NCBI GenBank assembly: GCA_016187565.1
Contig: JACPJR010000028.1
Span: forward strand, 1 to 44,351
Length of the DNA: 44,351 nucleotides
Direction: 5' to 3'
Origin: Candidatus Woesearchaeota archaeon
GTDB taxonomy: Archaea > Nanobdellota > Nanobdellia > Woesearchaeales > JACPJR01
This document shows, piece by piece, positions 41,901-44,351 of the stretch. Each line of letters opens with the position of its first letter. Position 1 is the first letter of the stretch. The notes below the pieces were generated by a model that was not told the origin of the DNA, ran no database searches, and worked only from the letters and a program-made list of their open reading frames with translations. A program made the position numbers and the translations under genes.

Positions 41901-44351
41901 ACATCCCGTCATAGGCATCCTGCCCACCATCGTTAATGTATGCTCCGTTATAGGTGTCCCAATACAGATAATCTGCTGGAAGATTAGTCTGGCCAGAACT
42001 ATTCTGGATCTCTTCCAGCGGATGTACGGGACTCATGGGTTCTTCAAAGGTCATATTATTATCCAGATAATGATAGAAAAGTGTTGCATTCGCAATGCCG
42101 ACATTATCATCCAGTTTCGCTCGCGCTATTACCGTTGTCGTTGCATTGGGAAATTCTGGATCAAGAGTAACATATTGAATCGTAGGACTCTCTCCATCAA
42201 TGATAAAAGCATACTGCTGACTTTGACTGGTAAAGTTATCATCGTCCGTTGCTGTCATCACAAATTGGACCTCTGTTGTCTCATTAACAGAGGGAAGGAG
42301 TGCAGAATACTGCGGTGAGACATTCGTCGGAATAAGAGTCAGATTTGCTGTTTCTCCCGAGCTCAGATTGTAGGAAAGGATTGCCTCAACTACTTGACGA
42401 TCATCAGTAATGATCGCGCTGAGAGTAATCGGCTCATTGACATTCGGATACGCTGGATTCCAGCTGACATTGGTAATAACAGGAGAGGTCGTTGTTCGAT
42501 AGGTGATGTTCGACGAGGAAATAACAAAGGAGCCAAGATCCTCAGCCATAACCGCATAGGTAACATTCATAGGAACTACTGTTGCAGGGATAATCCCTCG
42601 ATAGGTTCCATTCCGCAATGTTCCTGAAACATGATCCATGGTGATATACTGGAATGGGCCTTCTCCTTGACTAAAGAGAAGCGTCCTGTTTTTGATGCCA
42701 CTATTATCATGAATTGTTGTCTCAATGGTAACATTGTCCATGACATAGAGTGGCTGAGTGATGGTTGTTATGGTCTCCAGAATAGGAGGATCATCATCTC
42801 GAACATCGAGCGTGAAGGGAAGAGCAACGAATTGTTGTCGTGGATCATTGCTTCGTACAACAAGAGAATCATTGTAGCCGCCTGGTAATTGGGTAGAGAC
42901 TTTCAAGGGTATGATTGCCTGGCTATTCGCATCAACAGTGATCAGCATACCATTATCAGAGTACGGTGTTGCAATTCCCCATCGATAACTTCCAGAAACA
43001 TAGCCAAGTTGGACGGGTGCTCCAAAGCTGCCATTTCCTTTTCCCTCTAAGAGATAAACACGCCCTTGCCAATCAGCATTACTAACAATAAGATCAAGAT
43101 TACCATCACGATTAAGATCAATGGCATCTCCTCCTCGGATGTAATTATTAAGATCAACATCTATCGGTTGATATGCTGCAAAACTCCCATTTCCATAACC
43201 CTTAAGGAAATTGAGTGTATCATAATACCAATAGGTAGATGAAATTATATCAAGGTGATGATCATTATCAAAGTCTCCAAGAATGACGGTATAAGTATCG
43301 TAAAAAGGATAAGGGATTTTCTCTCTTGATGAAAATGACCCATTCCCCTGACCACGGTAAAACTCGAGATCCTGTCCTGAGGTTCCAACAACAAGATCAT
43401 TGTTTCCATCATGATCCACATCCCCAGCATCTTTCCCCCTTCCGTATCCCTGCAGAGCAAGGAATGTAGGTTCACCAAAAGATCCGTTTCCAAGGCCCAA
43501 GAATAGAAGCAATACATCATCATTGCCGGAAAGAGCCACGTCCATATTTCTATCATTATTAAAATCAGCAACAGCCATGTCCATTCCATAGTCATTTGCA
43601 GTGAAATTTCCAATGAGTTGAGGGTTACTCAAGGTCCAGTTGCTTACTTGAGGATAAAGCTGGAGAGTGCCAGAGCCATCGGCAACAACAAGATCACAGT
43701 TGCGGTTACCATCAAAATCACCGATGCCAATACCCCTTACCAGGGGATTTTGCTGTCCAATGAATGTTTCCTGTCCCACACTACCATTAGGATAGATCGG
43801 AAGCAGATAGATCCGTCCATCATCATCGCCGGTTGCAATAAAGGGACTCGTGCAAAGATCTCCTGATGAACCATTCACTTCACTAACAAAGGAAGGCACG
43901 AAAAGAGTTGCGGAAAGGGAAGAACTCCCCTTATTCGTGAAGGTAATATTTTGATCAACAATTTCTCCAATAGCTACAGGACCTATGGCCACATTTTCGG
44001 GTTCAATATTCATGATAGGAGAAAAGATCTCACGAACATACCAGTCTGATACATTCGTGTTATTATCAAGATCAATTGCAATAATCTGGAAGGTAAGATT
44101 TCCTGTAGCCCGAGAGGGATCAATGACCTGTTCATAGGTATCATTTCCTTGTGCATACATCTCGAGGACAGAGAAATTCTCTCCAAGCGAATAATTAAGA
44201 AGAACCGAGGCAATACCTGAATCATCAGTTGCCTGTGCGGTAATGAGAATACTATCATCAACCGTTGGCTGTTCTGGCTGTACCGTAATATTAAAGAGGC
44301 TGGGATAGACGATGTCCTTAACCATACCTGAAAGGGGAACATCCACTCGCC
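23938..44351 (-). CDS. Giant extracellular multidomain protein (FG-GAP, CARDB, cadherin-like, DNRLRE), N-terminus beyond the window
   Basis: One uninterrupted frame gives at least 6,802 residues and continues off the right edge: codons before the GTG at 44346 are still open and no signal peptide is visible. Reading N to C, there are Ig-like modules; FG-GAP cluster 1 (DFDGNRNCDLVVADG type); an unknown beta domain; more Ig modules; two cadherin-like repeats; CARDB modules; FG-GAP cluster 2; a Cys-containing unknown region; further CARDB; FG-GAP cluster 3; three jelly-roll domains; dystroglycan-type cadherin repeats; and a DNRLRE domain. The C-terminus (KQTPPENLSSE) is hydrophilic with no membrane helix, so any anchor must be in the missing N-terminus or non-covalent. 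It is extremely rich in NxS/T sequons and Asp-rich calcium loops. Likely a surface or secreted adhesin or matrix protein; no catalytic domain is seen. Confidence 0.85.
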   Translation of the reverse strand, partial: RVDVPLSGMVKDIVYPSLFNITVQPEQPTVDDSILITAQATDDSGIASVLLNYSLGENFSVLEMYAQGNDTYEQVIDPSRATGNLTFQIIAIDLDNNTNVSDWYVREIFSPIMNIEPENVAIGPVAIGEIVDQNITFTNKGSSSLSATLFVPSFVSEVNGSSGDLCTSPFIATGDDDGRIYLLPIYPNGSVGQETFIGQQNPLVRGIGIGDFDGNRNCDLVVADGSGTLQLYPQVSNWTLSNPQLIGNFTANDYGMDMAVADFNNDRNMDVALSGNDDVLLLFLGLGNGSFGEPTFLALQGYGRGKDAGDVDHDGNNDLVVGTSGQDLEFYRGQGNGSFSSREKIPYPFYDTYTVILGDFDNDHHLDIISSTYWYYDTLNFLKGYGNGSFAAYQPIDVDLNNYIRGGDAIDLNRDGNLDLIVSNADWQGRVYLLEGKGNGSFGAPVQLGYVSGSYRWGIATPYSDNGMLITVDANSQAIIPLKVSTQLPGGYNDSLVVRSNDPRQQFVALPFTLDVRDDDPPILETITTITQPLYVMDNVTIETTIHDNSGIKNRTLLFSQGEGPFQYITMDHVSGTLRNGTYRGIIPATVVPMNVTYAVMAEDLGSFVISSSNITYRTTTSPVITNVSWNPAYPNVNEPITLSAIITDDRQVVEAILSYNLSSGETANLTLIPTNVSPQYSALLPSVNETTEVQFVMTATDDDNFTSQSQQYAFIIDGESPTIQYVTLDPEFPNATTTVIARAKLDDNVGIANATLFYHYLDNNMTFEEPMSPVHPLEEIQNSSGQTNLPADYLYWDTYNGAYINDGGQDAYDGMYYLRLNDRMYSAYASLWEANGREIVFAPQDLDGLMVQRKFYAPQSGYWARYLDVISNPSNATRTVTLDIYGNLGSDGATITWATEERWLGTDDYNATGDPTLAHVYGNDATVSRVSDGLTISQVVSIPANESLAFVTFAIKVPDQSIARALADEINEGFENELNEYNEFLSGSELAAIHNWDISRRVINRVMGWVGTILPSNHSVNVSFFIAVSDYASNGITSAPYGYFADGEPPVILNVSSDIDRITPLENVTIETFVADAGGMREVHLWYTFENSSPLAILMNQTEGDLFAGRFMGTIPPTNIPLNVTYRIEAIDRSAQVSQSSVFSYLTTTAPIINQLTTVPPLFSNRSFTLYLLANITDVDDNLVGVNFSLYDPFGQVILDNVAGQRDGDLFTSPTVFVDLLGVWNYTVLAIDADQNVVTQENTFFVDQIYIDQTIDPSTVYPLYPVTIDGNLSLVNGSPLVNQEFKVFINETQPLLEWYERGGFITDESGQYHLILPAPVELGTYSVKVNTSYLTLIANLEQPLTVTYNNPPVIIGIPNQTIQEDTPSTIYLDLFNYTSDLEQNLSDLVFVIESQTRSDVIRCSIIGNHFVTCNNPEPNASGLSEIVVSAHDGSSKGYGNFSVTVLPINDPPVILPLPNLSINEDELPPQPWLDLYNYTVDIDDNTTDLVFTLLNQSNESLIRCTLRENQYVTCDRPAVNQFGSSTLHLEVRDLGGLTDEKMLTVTVLSVNDLPNITVLSPLGEFNTTEPLQSVAFTVEDIEQSTNNCQLLINGKMVDEIVAYAHVPTNLTARNLTEGRKSWFIRCYDDAGFSTSNEQFFNVFTDLSLTSEQMLMIPPYPLEGERTTLLAGVRNLGSVAVDRVAVSFYLENLSNLIGTVIVSVPANGSANASILWTAESGTHEIFAYLDPELLVFDSNRSNDLASRLFTITPDTFSPSFSVIEQSPLTVTEHTTQIIFSVQVTDQGVGVDPSTVLLNYTIDDISATKLLTHISGDIYRTNLSAGEIDFDNYQGKNLTFFAVARDFNNNPGISDTGSLFITPINDIPILTIIEPDNRSQWGRINTISFSVNNDEEGPVNSTLFYWEPFVWAPSYEEDPDQYFLQGEWTTIAHIGNASFYEWQTNGFSGYTRINITTNDGVYTVSNASAVFTVNNVNVSLVITNVRANDSYLTRPEAQITGEINAYLSDLATIAINDSRFTLTLDPRGKRKANFSFLAQEQISEPFSVTINASDLAGNTGEINATMYIDAVLPQILNATFENAFTNDLITLVVNVSDDIGVKKVLALLPFNATDNFTNATQILELTQRTPPEVNNGTFSGTFKAPPFNGTYPTQMSVFDYADNNFTQDINLDVVSGVDLTLDASNITTKPSELMTGDPITLRATIRNIGGKFALNVPVVFMAYNQTIGIDVVNVTSPMQQALAEIEWTTTGFAGTVPIHVVIEETPGVYESNRTNNNASTEFFIDGPDLAIGALSFRPSSPVFEGEVVNATVSIMNLKNISVRDVRLTFYENVLDLEHRIDFTNIDVPAYGIVNVSTPWQTAGLFGVQYMIVEVNTFNLPAEPDRSNNILNESITTERYVPENIPDLLTFPKKSLPSIPGEQVRGLASNDFNQDNKTDFIAGTNTGKVFWYRNDGVFLTDNNKTKNVLFTPVLIADLGEKAWGMTSADVLGDGYPDAIVGTESGRVIFYNNSEGTFTDNLTLFDAGTWAYGLAATDVNNDNLFDLVVGHKIGHVDFYINTMQDTGINDTSLTNTTFVFNKTITNRDMPFGMTTGDYDLDGHVDIMVGDMLGQIERIVFEDGSYNGFIFADLGSFAHGLTTADIDYSDKLDLFALGFDGNVRLYFSREGGLVADPLIIGTVPNSFGLTAGDYDADNDIDLIVGSENGSLTMLMNSLIIEKSIEPLPTPPRRIVEVESRIENPWAREMINLTLIEEWYDQVRFVESAYPVCIKRDEYGRCVQYFYGDLYFFATPQDHQSLQYKYYLDFPNRICRESMDSCDYITTIDGMQLFNRSFVVNDPLAIFDGLQELFLREGFSFRYKLLPNEVTDLSTTSILNYTLKGSFNTPMTDYLLSDDVSNMNNAIANTKNINPSRWKSDRGSVDNLVIAPDFIPVDLTYSGFTPPLEDGDPLTVTATIQNLNNIAIDDVNVMFFGENETLRFGCPQCKNDTTFSIGPYGTARVSATAHWFASYENDSNFTVVVNPFFDDVETNYENNNFTNMLLVNYTPPEPPVVLVTDLSNDNILFANGMNITSSFTEGDVLTVYTNVTNIGLNQSRDENIAFLGFMDVPPPQCGRVIPRNIALNCTLTSPLYNRDFCGGSVDCYGKPCTFLGDLQPNVTATTSYAYTLGDYKQRSQGIYNFSTVIANVVVNETNPENNAQYGTYVVLPSQPDIQFSYNQCDILATKGIKLTNPTEEVMQLNYEEVNIGGYDLTGYDVVIYLDNNDSMILAEAANNTIQNHSESSRAATINWSNVPPGDHNVYAYLDYGTTPEESTARAMTPDNLTYRSRIAGITGNNITVSIEQRETAMTELRSRHDGGSTLISVTSVAGLAVGDTIRLDKETRHQITDINESMNTLNITPGLTKTLEQGTDLFLVHDDLFRVIIKKSTEVVTQTAFDLTIHRDVEEYVYDKLADNMTDIQIRADVVEVITSGGFTLNGTFTPSTLIFASAENGNLTERPMVGSVQLVIPGSLPHERSDFYHEKSTVFQWKELVMGNLVILPDFPLAGDMVMISSSVENKGDIRTGLFNATLYVNGEPEETKTLSLLAHETKPLQFTYRIPETESLGLDILVVLDPENTITHEDESNNDASGFIPLSASFELNLLSREHEINFLSSYEQENDTFGLTMLNLDGIAMEYDATPRFVDYDSDGDLDLIIGSRDGGLRSFNNTGSNPDPQWEETDWYSIDWRQDEVPSVQIDGKIYPAVSLAMLDVSARSAPFFVDLDGDSLPELIVGDTYGKLHTYKRVIVSKQVYNPEQGEYEWITKKTLIVYDFDETGNLSLLPQTPRAVPVFADLDGDSDNDLVMGNQQGKLTGYMNTGNQTNPQWVVSSFMLDNISGASDAAPYFVDLDGDDDDDLVLGHRDGILFFMNRGNTTTPLWEQDNLIIREEGKTNYRPVLAHLDADQNLDLVVGANNETPLKLRRGYFEPVNVQVVNFAKREMDISRIKISAVNSNTGMFVTDLFTDGPSTITMKQTINQQCGKVGTLLSGYRLPAESALEREYDLDIAQDLPVNTSIRVRASKQENINPSYYISLGPGECKDEIYPYMYNPYYGGTKGSPVFIYRPELGGNTFDIFVRPEETYEYQGSYRIFVNGSMSGEFTCAALSGTEGWCPLYNLTPGMVNTIVGSGELHRLLHRDQGYALVTPEEPPLVLLVDNKLEMELKPGYVEDINLSMRNNNRRTFTINRLAFELFNQGNQTGTQELGNGTNNITVPVYANATIISLFTDVSGVSLSPGTTTQKSYKIYIPEGVPLDAMLLVKAIERYNFRDDQYDRSNIEELWPEPAGVGFLGDGFYYRRNLSVTSLYNTTNPLWLTNPDPWGHQPFSYGVNTIICPREEGFPIVVADPDESFLRKNLWLPRSLIKAEQKNTLTQNCYCPPAEPFGEPTKEAPSALSLWINGDLQFGKVTECGNFIYGWAPNFDELSLGQNNQFDLYSMGPHRSFDITFYDALTMDYVAAATVPPRHKAFDLEITNIGSEGFLQRQHEELINMTIINNDDDPITVRVISYDLITPQGREIHLGTDTTPMTIPPLSMLNLTKLIQIPIDVPLHARLRVQVERIFTFPDLLWNRNKEITLSELIAQDTRDYHWGDTLPTTEESNYRKHFFAPTDITRSEMLLGDESFETDVYLNGEFQGSGYPGWSPISVTSSLRQGQDNLISVAGAIPDTQNMLYAGVSQEGGEVVEPEEDVFFTVFGMREQQYSSEREPFFVSPGEDITARIRLENKYNKTLVFDLIISAVDFETLSEMTLSQNTLTVGPKQTKDLEVDLRIPLTFSNQTRLQLSSVWKDELADKNWLRGSNFNDDQAKNKFLDDSQWGVVAVGPANERAIYFRKHFWVDATVNKITLTTQGVANTWINGLPVMGNELRNEFTKSETNMIALKANNYDIDATITLDHFVPVRSTDLEFTNHSYSSMIPLSQGDLSCFENQELCDCTNQSRGICTYTLGQGEPVFLNVTLRNTGELFSKNFDLRVYARNLLTNKTTEFKRETITMHPFSSEEWMVSWDTKELAGFYDFIVGVDGEDVIIETFERNNEATRRIYVNAAPVIHYLAAEELKGYQEPVTIHASIEDKDNNLEEINVSVLTPVNATKELPVQNSTNSTFTFTFISYNSSTSGRYFITTNVYDGLGKNARASRYVDIFDSLYLNVKTTKDQYYAGQTVTLQPPKLTNLRRIIVNTQPQLLDAFDGTEAIKGGARLTVQSRSFDPDGDLLTLYVCGTHTITATGCTGQTYCQSSAYLSPTCSFLTEQDDLLHTWFAAVVDEKGSVSMIQSDTYQTDSTPPLTRLSSFAGEQDNHTGTFIDTLDDAKTMITVEGEPGMKCRFGKDSVYRFHKDRSYTHLRNECSVSGAFANCNLGNLTREDTSRDKITNLTMAYISCTDALGNDQRNTENLDILFGVEPATQIYDDYQGEIIAPGSTITLQGTTKYCVDDSGRCLPDQKIAYGSIPFTTSGVKHLRYLDANQSVRDILVLVNSEPVLGNQIFYDSVSEHATDVWVTITDVDNQELHCTLAEGNITYEMVMEQGFATSTLHGDAGQLLTTTVTCTDGFVEVSTPEQLHTLPNQAPFIRNIPDISLEHNEEISLDIGFFGTDLESDALVYTLLNQTNEEIVVATLEGTNLSVRSSNQSSNDTGKSTVCFTVHDGLASSNPSCVDLFVENGEESKLKNNELQNTTVRLFIEIEYYNTTVEEWSDELVLLTESIKMLPDASNQLDLSRIFHWNSSLANHTEGLFRVIFTAVDENNMTLINRDGRAITALYNFTIVLFNSAPNMTNLPDQFTFENRNLQPAMSLLDYTTDNEQNIENLTYSILNQSNTSLIGCLVEEGYYLSCYPVENQTGTSEITVQVFDGFASSEDTFAVTVVSYEKFLSQSANLTYIFVSEEFNLSGDPLSGYRAYYVTNETQAGEYIVMVIVSDGLLNVSENITVKVVEPGTPLLLPIGDRNISVNQTLIIQLNASDPNNDTLTFSTNAAEVLSSNFTFNASTGFFSWTPLFEDVGWYDVVFNVTDGFFWDAETVRITVFISNHAPVLEDIGNQSIKENATLLIQLHASDPDNDTLLFSTNAEMVLPENVSFNENSGVLNWTPTFDDSGDYLLLFNVTDGEFSDEEIITLVVENVNRAPVLFAIPPQTIFAGQTLIIEAHATDPDNDTLLFGTNAAEVLPSPFVFNNSTGFFSWIPSENNTGVYTVTFNVTDGNLSDEKIAVITVLNRITTLVAMKDSFLRNGDDDADGVTTDEECDDDGDGDVCDANEGANEQLYLQKAGAEEVLVVFNVSGVMTEKIQEAWLILSVADIRQNWGPSGKFVAAYPILEDWAEGNGWGVGHSPPIIGNGSGVTWHCAVDEDIANHRIDCDTPWNGGTFGPATTPGVLHPYNVTTEARWNVTKDLKNNSFFGWIIKPDDDDESENGWVIYYAKEGARARRNLSLAPRLVISYESPRYIKHKPVLYPLENMNLTENEDFSLTLNATDLDDSILRFSTNAAEVLPSSFVFNESTGMFFWIPTFNDSGTYTLTFTVTDGLLNDTKQTIVHVANRNRQPLIVSPPVTQAISKQAYQYAVEALDPDLSYGDLVNYSLPLAPQGMVIDPLLGTITWVPSEEQIGEHPVRIVVSDREQSQDSQSYTLLVKMFNRRPLINVTMYPKNPEPEALLHCSGLTEDSDGDNVSVNYSIFSGRVVNGQLLRFGESPDQPADCTLLDVPGKYNCTTYLSNVTLVRGEVLACRMTPFDGKERGEPAMAMVTIKDVKEEGSSALNKTPRGKQTPPENLSSE
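24643..24918 (-). other. Fourth dystroglycan-type cadherin repeat of the giant protein
   Basis: A 92-residue module (HKPVLYPLENM onwards) carrying the family signature FSTNAAEVLPSSFVFNESTG and ending in FTVTDG. It is separated from its three sister repeats by the DNRLRE domain. Confidence 0.7.
24925..25607 (-). other. DNRLRE-type domain of the giant protein
   Basis: Starts TTLVAMKDSFLRNG, followed by a very acidic loop (DDDGDGDVCDANEG) that resembles a thrombospondin-3/calcium loop. The beta-jelly-roll signature of DNRLRE domains (EEVLVVFNVSGV, AWLILSV) follows, closing with LVISYESP. Such domains occur in surface and polysaccharide-degrading proteins. Confidence 0.65.
25608..26440 (-). repeat. 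Three tandem dystroglycan-type cadherin repeats, period about 276 bp
   Basis: Three modules of about 92 residues share ASDPxNDTL, (F/S)STNAxxVL, FNxxTGxxxWxP and FNVTDG. DNA is recognisably similar (for example the segment around 25755-25805 against 26305-26390) but diverged. Six or seven NxS/T sequons occur in each of the first two. Confidence 0.8.
29550..31370 (-). repeat. Three related jelly-roll (galactose-binding-like) domains
   Basis: Similar segments occur around 31350-30960, 30430-30190 and 29740-29560. Each begins with a YYRR/FRKHF-type strand and contains a LWINGDLQFG / VYLNGEFQG / TWINGLPV strand, as in the sugar-binding sandwich domains that accompany glycoside hydrolases. Function as lectins is inferred. 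Confidence 0.5.
32480..33400 (-). repeat. FG-GAP/VCBS repeat cluster 3
   Basis: Five calcium-binding loops of the type DxDxDxxxDLxxG are readable (DYDSDGDLDLIIG, DLDGDSLPELIVG, DLDGDSDNDLVMG, DLDGDDDDDLVLG, LDADQNLDLVVG), spaced roughly 45-75 residues apart, consistent with beta-propeller blades. Confidence 0.8.
36190..37160 (-). repeat. FG-GAP/VCBS repeat cluster 2
   Basis: Six loops are readable (DFNQDNKTDFIAG, DVLGDGYPDAIVG, DVNNDNLFDLVVG, DYDLDGHVDIMVG, DIDYSDKLDLFAL, DYDADNDIDLIVG). With one more blade this would make a seven-bladed integrin-like propeller. Confidence 0.8.
39690..40310 (-). repeat. Paired cadherin-like repeats
   Basis: Two tandem modules begin PPVIIGIPNQTIQED and PPVILPLPNLSINED, each with a CxxxxNxxVTC segment and a closing SVTVLPIND/TVTVLSVND strand. 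Diverged relatives occur at about 26650-26930 and 27270-27540. Confidence 0.7.
41350..42030 (-). other. Unknown beta-rich domain of about 220 residues
   Basis: Contains DYLYWDTYNGAYIND, YDGMYYLRLNDRMY, then strands RYLDVISNPSNATRTVTLD and a helical tail (ARALADEINEGFENELNEYN). It interrupts the Ig-like series. I cannot name it. Confidence 0.5.
42960..43870 (-). repeat. FG-GAP/VCBS repeat cluster 1
   Basis: Five loops are readable (DFDGNRNCDLVVADG, DFNNDRNMDVALSG, DVDHDGNNDLVVG, DFDNDHHLDIISS, DLNRDGNLDLIVS), each with a following YxGxGNGSF-type strand. Confidence 0.8.

Noticed and set aside
23938-44351. Several adjacent surface-protein genes instead of one giant gene
   Set aside because: The frame is unbroken, domain linkers continue smoothly, and no internal promoter plus signal peptide was seen.

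Overview
The window is archaeal. Genes are preceded by TATA boxes about 25-30 bases upstream of transcript starts, and several have GGTGATC/GGAGG ribosome sites or are apparently leaderless. The gene content (prefoldin alpha, FtsY, Alba, TrmB-type regulator, EndoQ-like nuclease, Lhr helicase with a COG1407-type phosphoesterase, RtcB ligase, secreted Ig-fold proteins) is also archaeal. The mix of a small-genome style (very short intergenic gaps), a bacterial-like PRPP synthetase and giant surface proteins is most reminiscent of DPANN lineages such as Woesearchaeota. That lineage call is an inference, with no marker-gene proof.

Layout. 1-2740: a housekeeping operon prs-pfdA-ftsY. 2859-5276: a membrane-anchored, acidic S-layer-like protein. 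5463-6130: Alba plus a Cys-less glutaredoxin-like protein. 6215-9345: an accessory module of a radical SAM/B12-binding-type protein and a FabH-like ketosynthase on the minus strand, divergent from a TrmB-type regulator, with a near-perfect 18-bp palindrome in the shared control region. 9427-9539: a tRNA-Arg(UCG) gene whose D-loop appears to be interrupted by a 39-nt intron. 9714-11030: EndoQ-like deaminated-base endonuclease. 11066-12859 (minus): a lipoprotein with four Ig/PKD-like repeats and a small cupredoxin-like partner. 13066-16484: Lhr helicase, a 44-aa zinc ribbon and an unknown Cys-containing protein. 16552-17137: a VapBC toxin-antitoxin pair. 17190-18080: an orphan radical SAM protein. 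18215-20647: two unknown exported proteins and the Lhr-associated type of metallophosphoesterase. 20725-22245 (minus): an unknown lipoprotein. 22498-23910: RtcB. 23938-44351 (minus): the last 6.8 thousand residues of a giant extracellular protein that runs off the right edge.

How the genes connect. RtcB is the archaeal tRNA-exon ligase and would be needed to mature the intron-bearing tRNA-Arg. EndoQ, Lhr and the phosphoesterase form a loose DNA-repair/RNA-DNA processing group. Two lipoproteins, the S-layer-like protein and the giant FG-GAP/CARDB/cadherin-type protein point to a heavily elaborated, probably N-glycosylated cell surface. The best candidate for an undescribed system is the ketosynthase III + radical SAM + TrmB module, because stand-alone FabH-like enzymes are unexpected in archaea and the radical SAM protein carries an atypical CX4CX2C cluster motif.
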